Positions 8,658-17,674 are shown, numbered from the stretch's first letter. The stretch: 64,000 bases of DNA from Arthrobacter sp. D5-1 (GCF_017357425.1 NZ_CP014571.1:1116001-1180000), one strand, 5' to 3'. Numbers and translations are program-made. Notes: generated by a model from the letters alone, not told the origin.

Positions 8658-9152
8658 ATGAGCACTTACCCGCAACAACCGCAGCAGACCCAGCCCTACA
8701 CCGCACAGGCTGGCGAACCGCCGCTGTGGGCACCGTACTACGGCGCTCCGATCGGTGCAGCCGTCAAGCGTTTCTTCAAGAAGTACACCGCGTTCAGCGG
8801 CCGCGCCAGCCGCAGCGAATACTGGTGGGTGGCACTGGTTCTGGGTGTCGTGGGCTTCGTCCTGCAGATCCTGACCCTGGTTCTTGGCAGCGCCGGCGCC
8901 ACCGTTTCTGCAAACGGAACCACCACTCCTGGCCCGGGCTCTGTTGTCGGCCTGATTCTGGCCGTCGTTTTTTACCTGGCAATCCTCATCCCGTCCATCG
9001 CCCTGCTGGTTCGCCGCCTCCACGACGGCAACTTCAGCGGGTGGCTCGTCCTGATCGGCCTGATTCCCGGCTTGGGCGGACTTGCGCTGCTGGTGTTCTC
9101 GCTTCTGCCGTCCAACCCGGCCGGCCAGCGTTTTGACCAGCCGACTGCATAG
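8658..9152 (+). CDS. DUF805 domain membrane protein
   Basis: A 164-residue protein with a Gln/Pro-rich cytoplasmic start, then 'FFKKYTAFSGRASRSEYWW' and three or four hydrophobic segments, the layout of DUF805 proteins. 'ALLVRRLHDGNFSGW' is the typical family motif. Function is unknown. ATG 8658 lies after GGGGGAT. The 221 bases upstream hold no recognised gene, and a strong terminator follows at 9184. Confidence 0.85.
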   Translation: MSTYPQQPQQTQPYTAQAGEPPLWAPYYGAPIGAAVKRFFKKYTAFSGRASRSEYWWVALVLGVVGFVLQILTLVLGSAGATVSANGTTTPGPGSVVGLILAVVFYLAILIPSIALLVRRLHDGNFSGWLVLIGLIPGLGGLALLVFSLLPSNPAGQRFDQPTA

Positions 9153-9183
9153 TCAGCCAAGCACTAAGTAAAACGCTCCAACG

Positions 9184-9217
9184 AAAAAGGGCGGCGCCTC
9201 GTGTGCCGCCCTTTTTT
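9184..9217 (+). terminator. intrinsic terminator after the DUF805 gene
   Basis: AAAAAGGGCGGC pairs with GCCGCCCTTTTT across a nine-base loop and is followed by a T run. It is a textbook Rho-independent terminator, and the A/T flanks make it potentially bidirectional. Confidence 0.9.
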
Positions 9218-9308
9218 GTGCCCTCTTTGTCCCCCCTTCACCGTTCCGCCCCGGCGGTCATGACATGCTGGGACTGACGCGGACCGAGCCCCAATGACGA
9301 GGAGTGCC

Positions 9309-10526
9309 ATGCCCAACCGTCCACGCAGGAGAACCATCAGGCGTTGCGCCGTGGTGGGCGGTGGGATCATCGGTGTTGCGGTGGCCAGGGAGCTCGCCAC
9401 CACACTCGACGGCGTCCAGGTCACCATTTACGAAAAGGAAAACCGGCTCGCGGCACACCAGACCGGCCACAACTCGGGTGTGGTCCATGCGGGCCTCTAC
9501 TACGAGCCGGGAGGGCTGAAAGCAAGGCTGTGCCGCAGGGGAGTGGAGTTGCTGCGGGAATTTTGCGCCGCGAAGAACCTTCCCTATGAGGCCTGCGGCA
9601 AGTTGGTGATCGCCCAGACACCGGAGGAGTCCACGCGTTTGGACGCCATCTTCGCCCGGGCCACAGCCAACGGTGTCCCCGGAGTGAGGATGCTGGGCGG
9701 CGGGCAGATACACGATGTGGAGCCGAACGCCGTCGGACTTTCTGCCTTGCACTCGCCGGAAACGGCGATCGTCGACTATACGGCCATTACCGAGGCGCTC
9801 GCCGAGGACGTTCGAGCCATGGGCGGGACCATCCGGCTGGGGCAGGAAGTACTCGGGCTGGAGCAGCAGGCCAGTGGGGTAGTGGTGACCACCCGGGATG
9901 GTGGCGAACATTTCGACCTGGTGGTGGCGTGCGCGGGGCTCCAGTCGGACCGTCTGGCTGAGGCGACTGGCGAGCCGGCGACCCCGAAAATCGTCCCGTT
10001 CTTCGGCCAGTACTTCCTGGTGGGCCCCGAAGCCCGCCACCAGGTGAAGGGCTTGATCTATCCCGTGCCGGACCCCAAACACCCGTTCCTCGGCGTGCAC
10101 CTCACCAAGCGGATTGACGGCGAAATGATGCTTGGCCCCAATGCCTTCATCTCCTTCGGGCGGGAGTCCTATGCCTGGAACCAGGTGAAGATGAGTGATG
10201 TTGCCAGCTATGCGCTCTTTCCGGGCTTCTGGAATTTTGCCCGGCAGAATGTGCCGTCGGCGGTCCGAGAATTCCAGACCGTAGTGAGCCGGAAGAAATT
10301 CATCCGGGAAGCGATGCGCTTTGTTCCGTCCTTGGAAGGCGCCAGCATCCTGCCCGGCACCCGTGGCGTGCGCGCACAGGCCATGAACAGTGATGGCTCG
10401 CTGGTGGACGATTTTGTGATTGCGCGACGCCGGGACACGGTTTTGGTGCGTAACGCACCATCGCCGGGGGCGACGTCGTCGATGGCCATCGCGGAGTACA
10501 TCGTGGAGCAGGCGCTGCAGGACTGA
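9309..10526 (+). CDS. lhgO: L-2-hydroxyglutarate oxidase
   Basis: A 405-residue FAD-dependent oxidase of the DAO fold. The dinucleotide motif 'VVGGGIIGVAVARELA' starts near residue 13, and the family hallmark 'HQTGHNSGVVHAGLYY' is near residue 50. 'RGVRAQAMNSDGSLVDDF' and 'NAPSPGATSSMAIAEY' close the protein. It oxidises L-2-hydroxyglutarate to 2-oxoglutarate at the membrane, as damage control for malate dehydrogenase side activity. ATG 9309 is chosen over 9294 because GAGGAG lies just upstream of it. Confidence 0.85.
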   Translation: MPNRPRRRTIRRCAVVGGGIIGVAVARELATTLDGVQVTIYEKENRLAAHQTGHNSGVVHAGLYYEPGGLKARLCRRGVELLREFCAAKNLPYEACGKLVIAQTPEESTRLDAIFARATANGVPGVRMLGGGQIHDVEPNAVGLSALHSPETAIVDYTAITEALAEDVRAMGGTIRLGQEVLGLEQQASGVVVTTRDGGEHFDLVVACAGLQSDRLAEATGEPATPKIVPFFGQYFLVGPEARHQVKGLIYPVPDPKHPFLGVHLTKRIDGEMMLGPNAFISFGRESYAWNQVKMSDVASYALFPGFWNFARQNVPSAVREFQTVVSRKKFIREAMRFVPSLEGASILPGTRGVRAQAMNSDGSLVDDFVIARRRDTVLVRNAPSPGATSSMAIAEYIVEQALQD

Positions 10527-10589
10527 CAGTTAACACGCCGGTGACGCAGCCGAAACCGCCTCCACATCAGGGCTGGATACGGTTGCCGC

Positions 10590-10793
10590 ATGATCGCTTC
10601 ATTGGCTTCGCTGGCAACCCGTCTCGGCACCACCTTGGGGCAATGGATCGAGGCCGCCTACGTCCTGGATTGCGCTGAAGTGGAGGCCAGGGACGAGCAC
10701 CGTCTGGCGTGGCTGCCCGCGCTGAGCGGCGTGACGGTGGCCAGCGCCCAGGCCATCCAATCGCACACTGCGAGGGTGCAGCCAGAGCCATAG
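10590..10793 (+). CDS. small hypothetical protein
   Basis: A 67-residue frame with a leading amphipathic helix 'SLASLATRLGTTLGQWIEAA' and an acidic middle. I recognise no family. It fills the gap between lhgO and the DUF4193 gene on the same strand. There is no convincing ribosome site, so it may be spurious. Confidence 0.35.
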   Translation: MIASLASLATRLGTTLGQWIEAAYVLDCAEVEARDEHRLAWLPALSGVTVASAQAIQSHTARVQPEP

Positions 10794-10919
10794 AGAACGC
10801 TGCGAAAGCTGCCATATGTTGCGTTGGGCACACTATTCGTTAAACGCGGGGAGTATGCCCTAAACTGCTTCACTGAGGTGCCGGAATAGGCACTATGCAG
10901 CAACGAAAGCGAACCCTCA

Positions 10920-11222
10920 ATGGCTACTGATTACGACGCCCCGCGCAAGACCGAAGAAGACTCTCCGGCTGAATCTCTTGAGGCTCTTCAGGCATCCCGT
11001 GGCAACGCTGCACAGACTGCAGTCATCGACGTCGAAGAAAACGACACTGCCGAGGGTATCGACCTTCCCGGTGCTGATCTTTCCGGTGAAGAGCTGACCG
11101 TCATTGTTGTCCCGGAGCAGTCGGACGAATTCACCTGTGGTTCATGTTTCCTGGTCCGTCACCGGTCCCAGATTGCGCTCGAAAAGAACGGCCTCAAGTT
11201 CTGCAAGGACTGCGAAGGCTAG
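10920..11222 (+). CDS. DUF4193 zinc-ribbon protein
   Basis: A 100-residue acidic protein ending in 'FTCGSCFLVRHRSQIA' and 'KFCKDCEG', two CxxC knuckles that form the zinc ribbon of the actinobacterial DUF4193 family. The first half is low-complexity and acidic. Its function is unknown; the family is usually small, cytosolic and conserved across Actinobacteria. Confidence 0.9.
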   Translation: MATDYDAPRKTEEDSPAESLEALQASRGNAAQTAVIDVEENDTAEGIDLPGADLSGEELTVIVVPEQSDEFTCGSCFLVRHRSQIALEKNGLKFCKDCEG

Positions 11223-11438
11223 ATAACGCCGGGGTCTCGTTATCTTCGATCACGAACATGGGTGCGAAGGCCCTTAAAAACTGCCCGCACCGGCCGTGGA
11301 TTTGGTATTTGATGTCCCTCCCGTGACCACCTTGTTGCCCCTTTAACGGTTATGCGCCGAAGCGGCAACAACCAGTCCAAAGTGGCTTGCGTCCTCCTAA
11401 TGTTGAAGTATCAACTTCGCCTGAAGGGGGCACAAAAA

Positions 11439-11984
11439 ATGAGGAAAATTGGAGCGGGTCTGGCAGCCGTCCTGGCCGCAGCCGGACTCGGTCTGGCGGC
11501 GCCGGGGCCTGCCTCGGCGGCATCTTACTGCGGACTTGCCTGGGGTTCGTTGGCCAAAGCCGACCCCGACATGAGTTCCGCCTACGTCACCAATGTCCGC
11601 ACGGGCCAACAGTCGTGTTTCGACCGTCTGGTGATCGACATGACCGGAAAGGTGGCCGGCTATTCCGTCCGCTATGTCCCGGTAATCACCCAGGACGCCA
11701 CCGGCTACCCGATCCCCGTGCTTGGTGACGCAGACCTGCAAGTGGTGGTGACTGCGCCGTCCTATAACCAGTACAGCCAGCCCACCTACCTGCCCGCAGC
11801 CAAAGCGGAGCTCTCCAACGTCTCCGGTTATCAGACCTTCCGCCAGGTGGTTTATGCCGGCAGCTTTGAGGGCACCACGAGCATTGGGCTGGGTGTCCGT
11901 GCCCGGCTTCCGTTCAGGGTCTTCACCTTGGACGGGCCCGACGGCGGCTCCCGCCTGGTGGTGGACGTCGCCCATCGCTGGTGA
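11439..11984 (+). CDS. secreted AMIN-like domain protein
   Basis: A 181-residue exported protein. From ATG 11439, preceded by GAAGGGGG, a signal peptide runs 'MRKIGAGLAAVLAAAG' to the cleavage region 'GPASAAS'. The mature part has beta-rich sequence ending 'LDGPDGGSRLVVDVAHRW', as in AMIN-like domain proteins (amidase N-terminal-like, putative wall binding). An upstream in-frame ATG at 11352 is rejected because it would bury the signal peptide. Confidence 0.8.
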   Translation: MRKIGAGLAAVLAAAGLGLAAPGPASAASYCGLAWGSLAKADPDMSSAYVTNVRTGQQSCFDRLVIDMTGKVAGYSVRYVPVITQDATGYPIPVLGDADLQVVVTAPSYNQYSQPTYLPAAKAELSNVSGYQTFRQVVYAGSFEGTTSIGLGVRARLPFRVFTLDGPDGGSRLVVDVAHRW

Positions 11985-12013
11985 TTGAAGCTGCGGGTCG
12001 CCGAGAATGTACG

Positions 12014-12058
12014 AAAGCGGCCAGTTCGCCGGAACTTTCCGGGTGAACTGGCCGCTTT
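12014..12058. terminator. bidirectional terminator between convergent genes
   Basis: AAAGCGGCCAGTTC pairs perfectly with GAACTGGCCGCTTT around a 17-base loop, with A and T flanks. It serves both the AMIN-like gene and the APC permease gene on the other strand. Confidence 0.85.
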
Positions 12059-12077
12059 TCAGCGTTTTCGACGCTCG

Positions 12078-13616
12078 TTATTCAGGCACCACCAAAGCCG
12101 GGGTATCCTTCCGGATTGTCTCGCCGCGGAAGAACCCGGGCCGGACGCGGGACATGATCAGCATGACAACGGCGCCGAATACCAGGATGCCGATGCCGAG
12201 GACGAATACCAGTCCCACTCCGAAGATCTCCGAGCCACTGCCAAACTCCGGAGCCCAGCTGTCCACTGCGGTCTGCAGGAACACCACGAACAGGCCTACG
12301 CCACCAATCAACGGGCATACGAGCCGCAGGAAGAAGTTCCGGGCATTGGCGAACAGGCTGTTCCGGAAGTACCAAACACAGGCGATGGCGGTGAGCCCGT
12401 AGTAGAAGCAGATCATCAGGCCCAGGGCCAGGATGGTGTCGTTCAGGACGTTCTCACTGATCACGTGCATCACCGCGTAGAAGCCCGCGGACAGGACGCC
12501 GGCCGCGACGGTGGCGAAGCCCGGCGTCGAGAACTTCTTGCTCATGTGGCTGAAGCGTTCCGGCAGGGCCCCGTAGTGCGCCATGGCCAGCAGGCTGCGG
12601 GACGGCGACGTGAAGGTGGACTGCAGGGACGCCGCGGAGCTGGAGAGCACGGCGAGGGACATGAGGATTGCGAACGGGCCCATTACGGGTGAGGCGAGTG
12701 CGGTGAAGACGTTTGCGTGGTTTTCCTCGTTGTTCAGGCCGATTCCTGTGTCACCCACGCCGGCAAACATCATGGTGGCGATGGTGACCAGCAGGTAGAT
12801 GCCCAGGACTATGACGGCCGTGAGAGTGCCCGCAAGTCCGGCGGTCTTCTTGCCGTTGGCGGTTTCCTCGTTCACGGTCAGGCAGACATCCCAGCCCCAG
12901 TAGACGAAGATCGACAACGAGATGCCGGCTGCGATCTGGCCAAAGGTTTCGATCTTGGTGACGTCGAACCAGTCCCAGCTGAAGGGAACAGCCGTCTCTG
13001 ACGTGGACCAGTTGGCGAAGGCCATGCCCACGAAAAGTCCAAGGACCAGCAGTTGGAAGCCCACCAAGCCGTACTGCACAATCTTGGTGGTGTGCAGGCC
13101 CCGGTAGCTGATCCAGACGGCCAAGGCCACGAATACGAAGCACGTGGCGACGTTAAGGAGCTTGTTGGAGGCGAGATCGGCGAGCTCCGGTGAGCCGGTG
13201 GCCTGCGCGAGGAACAGGTAGAAGAAGTCCACGGCGACGCCCGCCAGGTTGGACAGGACAATGATATTGGCCGCGAGCAGGCCCCAGCCACCCATCCAGC
13301 CCACCCAGGGGCCGAACGCTTTGGTGACCCAGGTGAACGTGGTGCCGCTGTCCGGGGAGTCTGCGTTAAGTTCCCGGTACGCGAGCGACACCAGGATCAT
13401 CGGGATGAAGCCGATCAGGAAGATCACGGGCAGTTGCAGCCCCACTTCGTTGACCGTAGGGCCAAGGGCGCCCGTCAGCGTATACGCCGGGGCGATGGTT
13501 GAAATGCCAAGAACGACGACGGCGAGGAGCCCCAACTGCCCCGTCTTCAGTCCCTTGCCGCTGATGTCGTGCGACGTTGCAGCGTCACTGCCGCTGCGGC
13601 GGATTGTCTGGCTCAT
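12078..13616 (-). CDS. APC family amino acid permease
   Basis: A 512-residue permease with twelve predicted hydrophobic segments. 'GLLAVVVLGISTIAPAYTLTG' in TM1 and 'NADSPDSGTTFTWVTKAFG' after TM2 are typical of the APC superfamily. Immediately upstream on the same strand lies a fragment of agmatine deiminase, so agmatine, a polyamine or an amino acid is a plausible substrate. ATG 13616 is the natural start. Confidence 0.85.
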   Translation of the reverse strand: MSQTIRRSGSDAATSHDISGKGLKTGQLGLLAVVVLGISTIAPAYTLTGALGPTVNEVGLQLPVIFLIGFIPMILVSLAYRELNADSPDSGTTFTWVTKAFGPWVGWMGGWGLLAANIIVLSNLAGVAVDFFYLFLAQATGSPELADLASNKLLNVATCFVFVALAVWISYRGLHTTKIVQYGLVGFQLLVLGLFVGMAFANWSTSETAVPFSWDWFDVTKIETFGQIAAGISLSIFVYWGWDVCLTVNEETANGKKTAGLAGTLTAVIVLGIYLLVTIATMMFAGVGDTGIGLNNEENHANVFTALASPVMGPFAILMSLAVLSSSAASLQSTFTSPSRSLLAMAHYGALPERFSHMSKKFSTPGFATVAAGVLSAGFYAVMHVISENVLNDTILALGLMICFYYGLTAIACVWYFRNSLFANARNFFLRLVCPLIGGVGLFVVFLQTAVDSWAPEFGSGSEIFGVGLVFVLGIGILVFGAVVMLIMSRVRPGFFRGETIRKDTPALVVPE

Positions 13617-13628
13617 AAGAGGCCCTTT

Positions 13629-13901
13629 CTAGATGGCCGAAGGCTGTTGCTGCGTGATGCAGTGGATGCCGCCGCCCCGGGGGAAGAGTTCCCGGGCGTC
13701 AACACTGACCGCGCGGCGTCCGGGGTAGGAATCGGAGGGAATGCGGAGGGCGTTCCCGTCCATGGGGTCGTTGAAACTGCAGGCGATGACGTCGTCTGCG
13801 ACGGCAGGCGCCAAGCGCTCAAGCGAAGACTGCCTCGGGTTGGGCCTGTGCTGGCGCGGCGCCGAGTGGGGTGTTCAATCATGGTGGCAAGTACTCCGTG
13901 A
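13629..13901 (-). pseudogene. agmatine deiminase remnant with large internal deletion
   Basis: The last ~50 codons read 'SYPGRRAVSVDARELFPRGG' followed by 'GIHCITQQQPSAI', the conserved C-terminal active-site segment (catalytic Cys in HCITQQQP) of agmatine deiminases. Upstream, a different frame begins at GGAGTACTTGCC-ATG with 'MIEHPTRRR' and reaches 'AWRLPSQT', which resembles the family's N-terminal 'WRMPAE' motif. Roughly 300 middle residues are missing and the two ends are out of frame. It sits just upstream of the permease it probably once served. The C-terminal identification is firm; the N-terminal remnant is tentative. Confidence 0.65.
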
Positions 13902-13911
13902 GACGACAATC

Positions 13912-13936
13912 ACTAAATGAATAGCGTTCATTTAGT
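13912..13936. promoter_or_regulatory. 25-bp palindromic operator, TetR-like
   Basis: ACTAAATGAA and TTCATTTAGT form a perfect 10-bp inverted repeat around a five-base centre. It lies upstream of the agmatine deiminase remnant and permease (minus strand) and also upstream of the HNH gene (plus strand). The form fits TetR-family operators. No candidate regulator gene adjoins it. Confidence 0.6.
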
Positions 13937-14084
13937 ATGGCGGGAGTCACGCTTGAGCGCAAGAAGGGTCCAGAATGCCATTCGTTTATGACTGGTGCGG
14001 GGGCGGCGTTGGCTGGGGTGCGCAGGGGTGTGTGCAGGGGGCCATGGTGAGGCCGCTAATAATGTCTGTGCCCTCTGGGAGAGT

Positions 14085-15725
14085 ATGGACATGGAGCAGA
14101 TTCGGGAACCGCAAGCGGGGGCAGTAGTCTCTGCTGCGCTTGTTCCTGCGCCAGTTCCTGCCTCTTTTCCGGGCACAATGGCGGTCGATTCCGGGCGTGC
14201 TGCTCGGCTGACGGGTCCAGTTGTTGACGAGTCCGGTCCCTCCGGTCCTATCAGCGGTGATCTGATCGATCAACTGCGGGCGCTGGAGGCGATGAAGTCG
14301 GCCATCGTTGGTTTGCAGGCGCGGATTGCCGTGGCTTTTGATCTGGCGCAACGTCACGAACAAGCCGAGGCCGGTGTTCCTTCGTCCGAACGAGGCAGGG
14401 GTGTGGGTGCGCAGGTGGCGTTGGCGCGGCGGGAGTCCCCGAACCGGGGCTCCCGGCTCTTGGGGTTGGCGAGGGCGTTGGTGACGGAGATGCCGCGTAC
14501 GTTGGCCGCGTTGGAGTCAGGTCAGCTCAATGAGTGGCGGGCGACCCTGCTCGTGAAGGAGACGGCATGCTTGTCCGCGGAGGACCGGTGTGCGGTGGAC
14601 GAGGAACTCGCCCCCGACACCGGCACTTTCGAGGGGAAGGGTGATCGGGCGATCATCGCGGCGGCCAAGGCTGCGGCGTACCGGCGTGATCCTCGCTCGG
14701 TGGCCCAGCGTGCCAGTCATGCCGCGACCGAGCGGACCGTGAGCCTGCGTCCGGCGCCGGACACCATGACGTATCTGACGGCCCTGCTTCCGGTCGCCCA
14801 AGGCGTGGCTGCCTACGCGGCCTTGACCCGGGCTGCTGATTCGGCCCGTTCCACTGGGGATGCCCGTGGCCGTGGCCAGGTCATGGCGGATACCCTCGTC
14901 GAACGCGTCACCGGCACGCCCGGCGGCGTCGCGGGGGTAGATCTGCAGCTCGTCATGACCGACCGGACGCTCTTTCAGGGCGACAGTGAACCAGCCCGCC
15001 TCAAGGGCTACGGAATCGTCCCCTCAGAATGGGCCAGAACCCTGGTCGGTGCAGGAAGGTCAGCGCGATCAGGACACAAGCCGAAGGCCGGTCCCGAGTT
15101 CTGGCAGCAGCAGGGCCTGCGGCCGGGCTTCGGGTCCTGGCCGGACCAAAACTCGCGGGCCGCACGGTCTGGGCCGCCGAGACAGGAGGTCGCGGGGAGG
15201 CTGTCGGGCATAGAAGTCCCGCCGAGCAAGGAAGTCCCGCCGGAGCAGGATCGCGAGTTTACGGTGTGGCTTCGCCGGCTTTACACCGCGCCGGCCACCG
15301 GCGAGCTCCTGAGCATGGACTCCAAAGCGAGGATCTTCCCGCCGCGGCTTAGACGCTTCATCGAAACCCGCGACGACACCTGCCGCACCCCTTACTGCGA
15401 CGCGCCCGTCCGCCACATCGACCACATCGTTCCGTGGCACTCAGGCGGTACTACTACAGTGACCAACGGGGCTGGACTTTGCGAAGCCTGCAACCACACC
15501 AAGGAAAACCCCGGCTGGACCGCGAGCCCGATCAACGGGGGCGTCCACACATTAGAACTCCGCACGCCCACGGGGCATGCCTACCGTTCCCAGGCCCCAC
15601 CTTTGCCGGGGAGGGATCGCTCCGCAGGCGATGGCCGTGCCGTGATTGATGCTTCGTCCGAAGATACGGATCGGGCCGTGCCAGACTTAGCCCGGCAAAA
15701 GCGGCAGAACCTTGCCCGTTTTTAG
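14085..15725 (+). CDS. DUF222/HNH endonuclease protein (13E12-repeat family)
   Basis: A 546-residue protein with an N-terminal DUF222 region ('IDQLRALEAMKSAIVGLQ' onward) and a C-terminal HNH nuclease domain: 'CRTPYCDAPVRHIDHIVPW', then 'TNGAGLCEACNHTKENPGW'. The two CxxC pairs and the His residues of the HNH fold are present. The family corresponds to the multi-copy 13E12 repeat proteins of mycobacteria and is abundant in Arthrobacter. The start is either ATG 14085 or 14091, both after CTGGGAGAG. The middle of the protein is Pro/Gly-rich and variable. Biological role is unknown. Confidence 0.85.
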   Translation: MDMEQIREPQAGAVVSAALVPAPVPASFPGTMAVDSGRAARLTGPVVDESGPSGPISGDLIDQLRALEAMKSAIVGLQARIAVAFDLAQRHEQAEAGVPSSERGRGVGAQVALARRESPNRGSRLLGLARALVTEMPRTLAALESGQLNEWRATLLVKETACLSAEDRCAVDEELAPDTGTFEGKGDRAIIAAAKAAAYRRDPRSVAQRASHAATERTVSLRPAPDTMTYLTALLPVAQGVAAYAALTRAADSARSTGDARGRGQVMADTLVERVTGTPGGVAGVDLQLVMTDRTLFQGDSEPARLKGYGIVPSEWARTLVGAGRSARSGHKPKAGPEFWQQQGLRPGFGSWPDQNSRAARSGPPRQEVAGRLSGIEVPPSKEVPPEQDREFTVWLRRLYTAPATGELLSMDSKARIFPPRLRRFIETRDDTCRTPYCDAPVRHIDHIVPWHSGGTTTVTNGAGLCEACNHTKENPGWTASPINGGVHTLELRTPTGHAYRSQAPPLPGRDRSAGDGRAVIDASSEDTDRAVPDLARQKRQNLARF

Positions 15726-15824
15726 GTCCCAGAACCCACGCCTGGAGCGCTCTCTTGTCGGGGTGCCTACTAATCGGCGTCAGCCCACCATGGCGGGCAT
15801 GCCGGGACCAATCCAGTCAGCTGC

Positions 15825-16601
15825 CTAGGGGAGTGTCGGCAGCGTGAGGATTTCGGCTCCGTCCTTGGTGATGGCAATCGTGTGCTCGCTGTGGGCGGTG
15901 CGGCAGCCAGTGACGCTTCGGAGGGTCCAGCCATCCGCGTCAGTGACCAGCTGCGCAGTGTCCGCCATAACCCAGGGTTCCAAAGCCAGCAGCAAGCCGG
16001 GGCGGAGTTTGTATCCGCGGCCGGGCCGTCCCATGTTGGGCACGTGCGGATCCTGGTGCATGGTCGATCCGATGCCATGGCCACCGAACTCTGTGTTGAT
16101 GGGGTAGCCGGCCTCGCCGAGGACTGAACCGATGGCGTACGAGAGGTCGCCGATGCGGGCGCCGGGGCGGGCAGCCGCGATACCGGCACGCAGGGCCCGT
16201 TCGGTTGCGTCAATCATCGCGACGCTTTCCGGGGGCTGTGATTGACCCACGATGAAGCTGATGGCCGAGTCTGCAGCAACGCCGCGAAGGGAGACGGCGA
16301 GGTCGAGGGTCAGCAGGTCGCCGTCGGCAAGGCTGTAGTCCCGGGGTAGGCCGTGCAGGACGGCATCGTTGACGCCGGTGCAGATGTAGTGGCCAAAGGG
16401 CCCTCGCCCAAAGGAAGGAGCGTAGTCGACGTAACAAGACACGGCTCCCGCTTCAAGGATCATGGCCTTGGCCCACTGGTCGATGTCCAGGAGGTTTGTC
16501 CCAACTGCGCAACGGCTCTTCAGGGTGTGCAAAATGTTGGCGACCAGGGCGCCCGCCTCCTTTGCGCGGAGCAGTTCGGCAGGGCTAAGGATCTCGATCA
16601 T
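15825..16601 (-). CDS. map: type I methionine aminopeptidase
   Basis: A 258-residue metallopeptidase that removes the initiator Met from nascent proteins. Metal ligands are visible: the two Asp residues in 'TLDLAVSLRGVAADSAISF', His in 'GGHGIGSTMHQDP', Glu in 'LLALEPWV' and Glu in 'AHSEHTIAI'. The substrate His lies in 'NDAVLHGLP'. ATG 16601 follows GAGAGAAAG. It is probably a second MetAP, distinct from the copy usually found in the ribosomal protein region. Divergent from the XRE gene. Confidence 0.9.
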   Translation of the reverse strand: MIEILSPAELLRAKEAGALVANILHTLKSRCAVGTNLLDIDQWAKAMILEAGAVSCYVDYAPSFGRGPFGHYICTGVNDAVLHGLPRDYSLADGDLLTLDLAVSLRGVAADSAISFIVGQSQPPESVAMIDATERALRAGIAAARPGARIGDLSYAIGSVLGEAGYPINTEFGGHGIGSTMHQDPHVPNMGRPGRGYKLRPGLLLALEPWVMADTAQLVTDADGWTLRSVTGCRTAHSEHTIAITKDGAEILTLPTLP

Positions 16602-16669
16602 GCGGCAACTTTCTCTCATGTGACCAATAACTATCCCGGCCATATTATCCCGGTATTAGAATTGGAGCC

Positions 16670-16972
16670 ATGGTCAGGTTGCCGCTAACACCCGCAGAGG
16701 CCGAGCGTGGACAGCGTCTCGGTGCTCTCTTGCGACGCGCGCGGGGTGAGCGCTCGATGTTGGAGACAGCCCTCGACGCCCGTGTCTCGCCGGAAACACT
16801 CCGGAAGATCGAGTCCGGCCGCGTGGCGACGCCGGCCTTTCCCACTGTCGCCGCGATCGCCGAGGTCCTTGGCCTTTCCCTCGACGAGGTGTGGGCGGAG
16901 ATTAATCGGCCCGAGCTCGGTGTTGAGCCAGGAGGTTCCCGCCGGAACGCCCGTGAATGGCTGGCCTCCTAG
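16670..16972 (+). CDS. XRE family helix-turn-helix protein
   Basis: A 100-residue protein consisting almost entirely of an HTH_XRE domain: 'ALLRRARGERSMLETALDAR', 'VSPETLRKIESGRVATPAF', then 'IAEVLGLSLDEVWAEI'. It is divergent from map with a 68-bp gap. A TAGAAT -10 box at 16657-16662 would place transcription start on or next to the ATG, suggesting a leaderless message. Target genes are unknown; map is the obvious candidate. Confidence 0.8.
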   Translation: MVRLPLTPAEAERGQRLGALLRRARGERSMLETALDARVSPETLRKIESGRVATPAFPTVAAIAEVLGLSLDEVWAEINRPELGVEPGGSRRNAREWLAS

Positions 16973-16990
16973 GGCTCAGTGTCAACAATC

Positions 16991-17572
16991 TCATCGCTGG
17001 GGCCGCGCCCTGACGTGAAGCCGCTCGCCCTGCTGGCCGAAGAGTGTCAGCAGTTCCACCGGCTCCGTGGTGGCACTCGCAAACCAGTGCGGAGTGCGCG
17101 TATCGAATTCCGCTACCTCGCCCGGCTTGAGGACGAGGTCGTTCTCGCCGAGTACCAGCCGTAGTTTGCCATTGAGGATGTACATCCAGTCGTAGCCCTC
17201 GTGGGATTGCGGTTGGGGAATCTCCTTGCCTGTGCCGCTCTTCAAAACCATTTTGAACGCCTGGATTCCGCCGGGTCGCTTTGTGAGCGGAAGGGCTGTG
17301 CCCCATTCGTGGACGTGCGGCTTGAGGTGGACGCGTGGATCACCCGTTTGCGGAGCATCAATCAATTCTTCGAGGGGAACCTGATGCAGCCGCGCTATGG
17401 GGAGGAGAAGTTCCAGCGTGGGTTTGCGCTGGCCTGACTCCAATCGTGAGAGCGTGCTGACGGAAATGCCTGTAGCTTCCGAGGCCTCGGCGAGGGTCAC
17501 GTTGCGTTGGGTCCGCATGGCGCGCAGGCGCGGACCGACGGCGTCGAGCATGGTGCTGAAATCGGTCGTCAT
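16991..17572 (-). CDS. XRE-cupin transcriptional regulator
   Basis: A 193-residue regulator with an N-terminal HTH_XRE ('LRAMRTQRNVTLAEASEATG', 'ISVSTLSRLESGQRKPTLEL') and a C-terminal cupin ('HEGYDWMYILNGKLRLVLGE', 'LKPGEVAEFDTRTPHWF'), which normally senses a small ligand. ATG 17572 is chosen because the HTH begins ten residues later. It is divergent from a thioredoxin-reductase-like gene, and an inverted repeat at 17581-17597 lies directly upstream of its start. Confidence 0.85.
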   Translation of the reverse strand: MTTDFSTMLDAVGPRLRAMRTQRNVTLAEASEATGISVSTLSRLESGQRKPTLELLLPIARLHQVPLEELIDAPQTGDPRVHLKPHVHEWGTALPLTKRPGGIQAFKMVLKSGTGKEIPQPQSHEGYDWMYILNGKLRLVLGENDLVLKPGEVAEFDTRTPHWFASATTEPVELLTLFGQQGERLHVRARPQR

Positions 17573-17580
17573 GCCTTCAG

Positions 17581-17597
17581 TTTGCCATAACGGCAAA
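17581..17597. promoter_or_regulatory. candidate XRE-cupin operator
   Basis: TTTGCC and GGCAAA are perfect inverted arms around ATAAC, nine bases upstream of the XRE-cupin ATG and 78 bases before the divergent oxidoreductase GTG. The position fits autoregulation and control of the neighbour. Confidence 0.5.
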
Positions 17598-17674
17598 TTT
17601 CCTTGCTGATCCTGCTGGTGGTGCCGAACCATGGAAGAAGCGGCACAAAGCCGCCTGGAACCCGTGGAGGCACA

